Assembly: GCA_021777835.1 (NCBI GenBank)
Contig: JAJYDC010000007.1
Coordinates: 1-64,000 of the forward strand
DNA from: Bacteroidota bacterium
GTDB lineage: Bacteria; Bacteroidota; Ignavibacteria; Ignavibacteriales; Ignavibacteriaceae
DNA length: 64,000 nt
Reading direction: 5' to 3'
Part shown: positions 62,973-64,000 of the stretch, one piece after another
Position numbering within the stretch: position 1 is the first letter of the stretch
Layout: every line of letters begins with the position of its first letter
The notes under the pieces: model-generated
The model's database searches: none
What the model was told of the DNA's origin: nothing
Seen by the model: the letters and a program-made list of their open reading frames with translations, nothing else
Position numbers and translations under genes: made by a program

Positions 62973-64000
62973 ATGAAGCAAAAGATTACCGTCGTTTTTT
63001 TCCTGTTGTTATTTCCAACTTTATTATTGGCTGGTACAACGGGAAGGATCAAAGGTAAAGTCACAGATCTCCAGACAGGCGAACCTCTAATCGGAGCCAA
63101 CGTAGTTGTTGTTGGTACTTCGTTTGGCGCAGCCACTGATGTTAACGGAGATTATGTCGTTAACAATCTTGATGCGGCAGTCTATACAGTAAAGGCTACA
63201 TACTTAGGCTACAAGACTGTTACCATTTCGAATGTTCGAATAAATTCTGATTTAACAACAGAATTAAATTTCAAACTTCCTGCATCCGGAGTGTCGGTTG
63301 GTGAAGTTGAAATTGTTGCTCAAAGACCTTTGGTTAATAAAAGCAATACTAACGCAATTCGTACTACTACCAATGCCGAAATTGATGCTTTACCAATTAG
63401 AGGTGTTGATAATATTATTTCACTAACTCCTGGTGTTACTCTGCAAGGCGGAACTCTCTATATCAGAGGCGGCAGACAGGATGAGGTTGGATATTATTTG
63501 GAAGGCAGCAATATTACAAACGCAGCTGCAACAGGTATGGGAGCAGCCTTTGGTCGTACCGCTTCACGTCAAGTTACTATTCCTCAAGATGCTCTTGAAG
63601 AAATTCAGGTTCAAGCAGGTGGCTATACTGCTGAATTTGGAGGCGCAAATGCCGGAATTATTCGTGCAGATTTGAAATCAGGTGGACCGACAATGAAGGC
63701 TAGCCTGCAATATATTACGGATAACTGGACTTTTAAAAATAGCAAGAATAGATATAATGGAGTTCAAAACCTTGGAACTTATTCTTATGGTTATAATGAT
63801 GTTACCGCTTCTTTAAGCGGACCATTAGTCGGCGAGCATATTAAATTCTTTGGTTTATTTGATAACTTATCTCAAACTGACGCAAACCCACAACAAGTAA
63901 ATGGTTTTAACTTCGGACTTGTTAGTGATTCAATAACTCCTCAAGACAAAAATGTTTTGCTCAAAATGCCCGGAGGACCTGTACCAGGAAATAGATCGGA
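62973..64000 (+). CDS. TonB-dependent receptor, SusC/carboxypeptidase-regulatory type (partial, runs off the window)
   Basis: This frame has no stop before the window end (342 codons seen). SD AAGGAG lies 7 bases before the ATG. Signal peptide (residues 1-20, ending LLLAG), then a carboxypeptidase-regulatory-like domain (GRIKGKVTDLQTGEPLIGAN, GTSFGAATDVNGDYVV, VYTVKATYLGYKTVTI). The plug domain follows (EIDALPIRGVDNIISLTPGV, GTLYIRGGRQDEVGYYLEG, FGRTASRQVTIPQDALEEI, AGGYTAEFGGANAGIIRADL), and the barrel begins. It imports a ligand through the outer membrane with TonB energy; the ligand is unknown. Its C-terminus and any SusD partner lie outside the window. Confidence 0.92.
   Translation, partial: MKQKITVVFFLLLFPTLLLAGTTGRIKGKVTDLQTGEPLIGANVVVVGTSFGAATDVNGDYVVNNLDAAVYTVKATYLGYKTVTISNVRINSDLTTELNFKLPASGVSVGEVEIVAQRPLVNKSNTNAIRTTTNAEIDALPIRGVDNIISLTPGVTLQGGTLYIRGGRQDEVGYYLEGSNITNAAATGMGAAFGRTASRQVTIPQDALEEIQVQAGGYTAEFGGANAGIIRADLKSGGPTMKASLQYITDNWTFKNSKNRYNGVQNLGTYSYGYNDVTASLSGPLVGEHIKFFGLFDNLSQTDANPQQVNGFNFGLVSDSITPQDKNVLLKMPGGPVPGNRS

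Noticed and set aside
1-64000. CRISPR arrays, prophage, integron or complete insertion sequence
   Set aside because: No regularly spaced repeats, no phage or integrase genes; only the broken transposase at the left edge.
1-64000. Riboswitches before permease, amino-acid and receptor genes
   Set aside because: None of the conserved cores I know (such as TPP, SAM, cobalamin, T-box) is visible; a covariance-model search would be needed to be sure.

Overview
The window comes from an AT-rich genome of the Bacteroidota/Ignavibacteria type. Two adjacent secreted proteins end in an almost identical 80-residue C-terminal sorting domain (NYPNPFNP at its start, KKLVLLK at its end), the signature of type IX secretion cargo and typical of Ignavibacteria. 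Also consistent are weak Shine-Dalgarno use, several TTG/GTG starts, TAnnTTTG promoter-like boxes, a SusC-like TonB-dependent receptor and propeller-type sensor kinases. No lineage marker such as rRNA is present, so the assignment is inference. The content is mostly chromosomal housekeeping, not a mobile island. The only mobile trace is a degraded transposase remnant at the left edge, and there is no CRISPR array, phage or integron.

Layout. 0-9.3 kb: transposase relic, then a two-component pair (periplasmic-propeller histidine kinase and NarL-type regulator), a 62-residue secreted peptide, a beta-barrel protein and two sorting-domain proteins. 9.3-18 kb: tRNA-Lys(CTT) with a strong terminator, a two-heme cytochrome, an MgtC/DUF4010 membrane protein, an ABC exporter and two amino-acid permeases, one of which lacks an ordinary start codon. 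18-24.8 kb: a redox/sulfur-handling set (TSUP permease, rhodanese, DUF2892, thioredoxin-like protein, DUF302, thioredoxin, rubrerythrin), a lipocalin, a second ABC exporter, a His-rich NifX-like protein and an OsmC protein. 24.8-31.6 kb: methyltransferase plus trans-sulfuration enzyme, thioredoxin-like protein, DUF2203, a lipoprotein, serC beside a DUF1015 gene, and an acid phosphatase lipoprotein. 31.7-48.6 kb: valS, DinB, a small outer-membrane protein, a LytS/LytTR pair, an outer-membrane receptor-like barrel, HU, a DUF885 lipoprotein, an AI-2E family permease, a glycosyltransferase with a SpoIID-domain protein, and arginase. 47.3-49.2 kb: an ECF sigma/anti-sigma pair.

49.6-56.1 kb is the most unusual part: a sodium:solute symporter, a radical SAM protein with extra C-terminal cysteines and an overlapping metallophosphoesterase, followed by a flavin oxidoreductase, a NapH/NosR-like membrane ferredoxin and a four-helix membrane protein. 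The first three look like import plus radical/phosphoester chemistry, the last three like a membrane electron-transfer unit; their substrates cannot be read from the sequence. 56.1-64 kb: a possible decayed gene, an acyl-CoA synthetase, a DedA protein, an OB-fold lipoprotein, an OmpR-type two-component pair and the start of a TonB-dependent receptor that runs off the right edge.

Three complete two-component pairs of different classes (NarL, LytTR, OmpR) plus a sigma/anti-sigma pair within 64 kb suggest a free-living organism that senses its environment. Thioredoxins, rubrerythrin and low-potential iron-sulfur proteins suggest an anaerobic or microaerobic life. All functions are read from motifs and context; no database search was possible.
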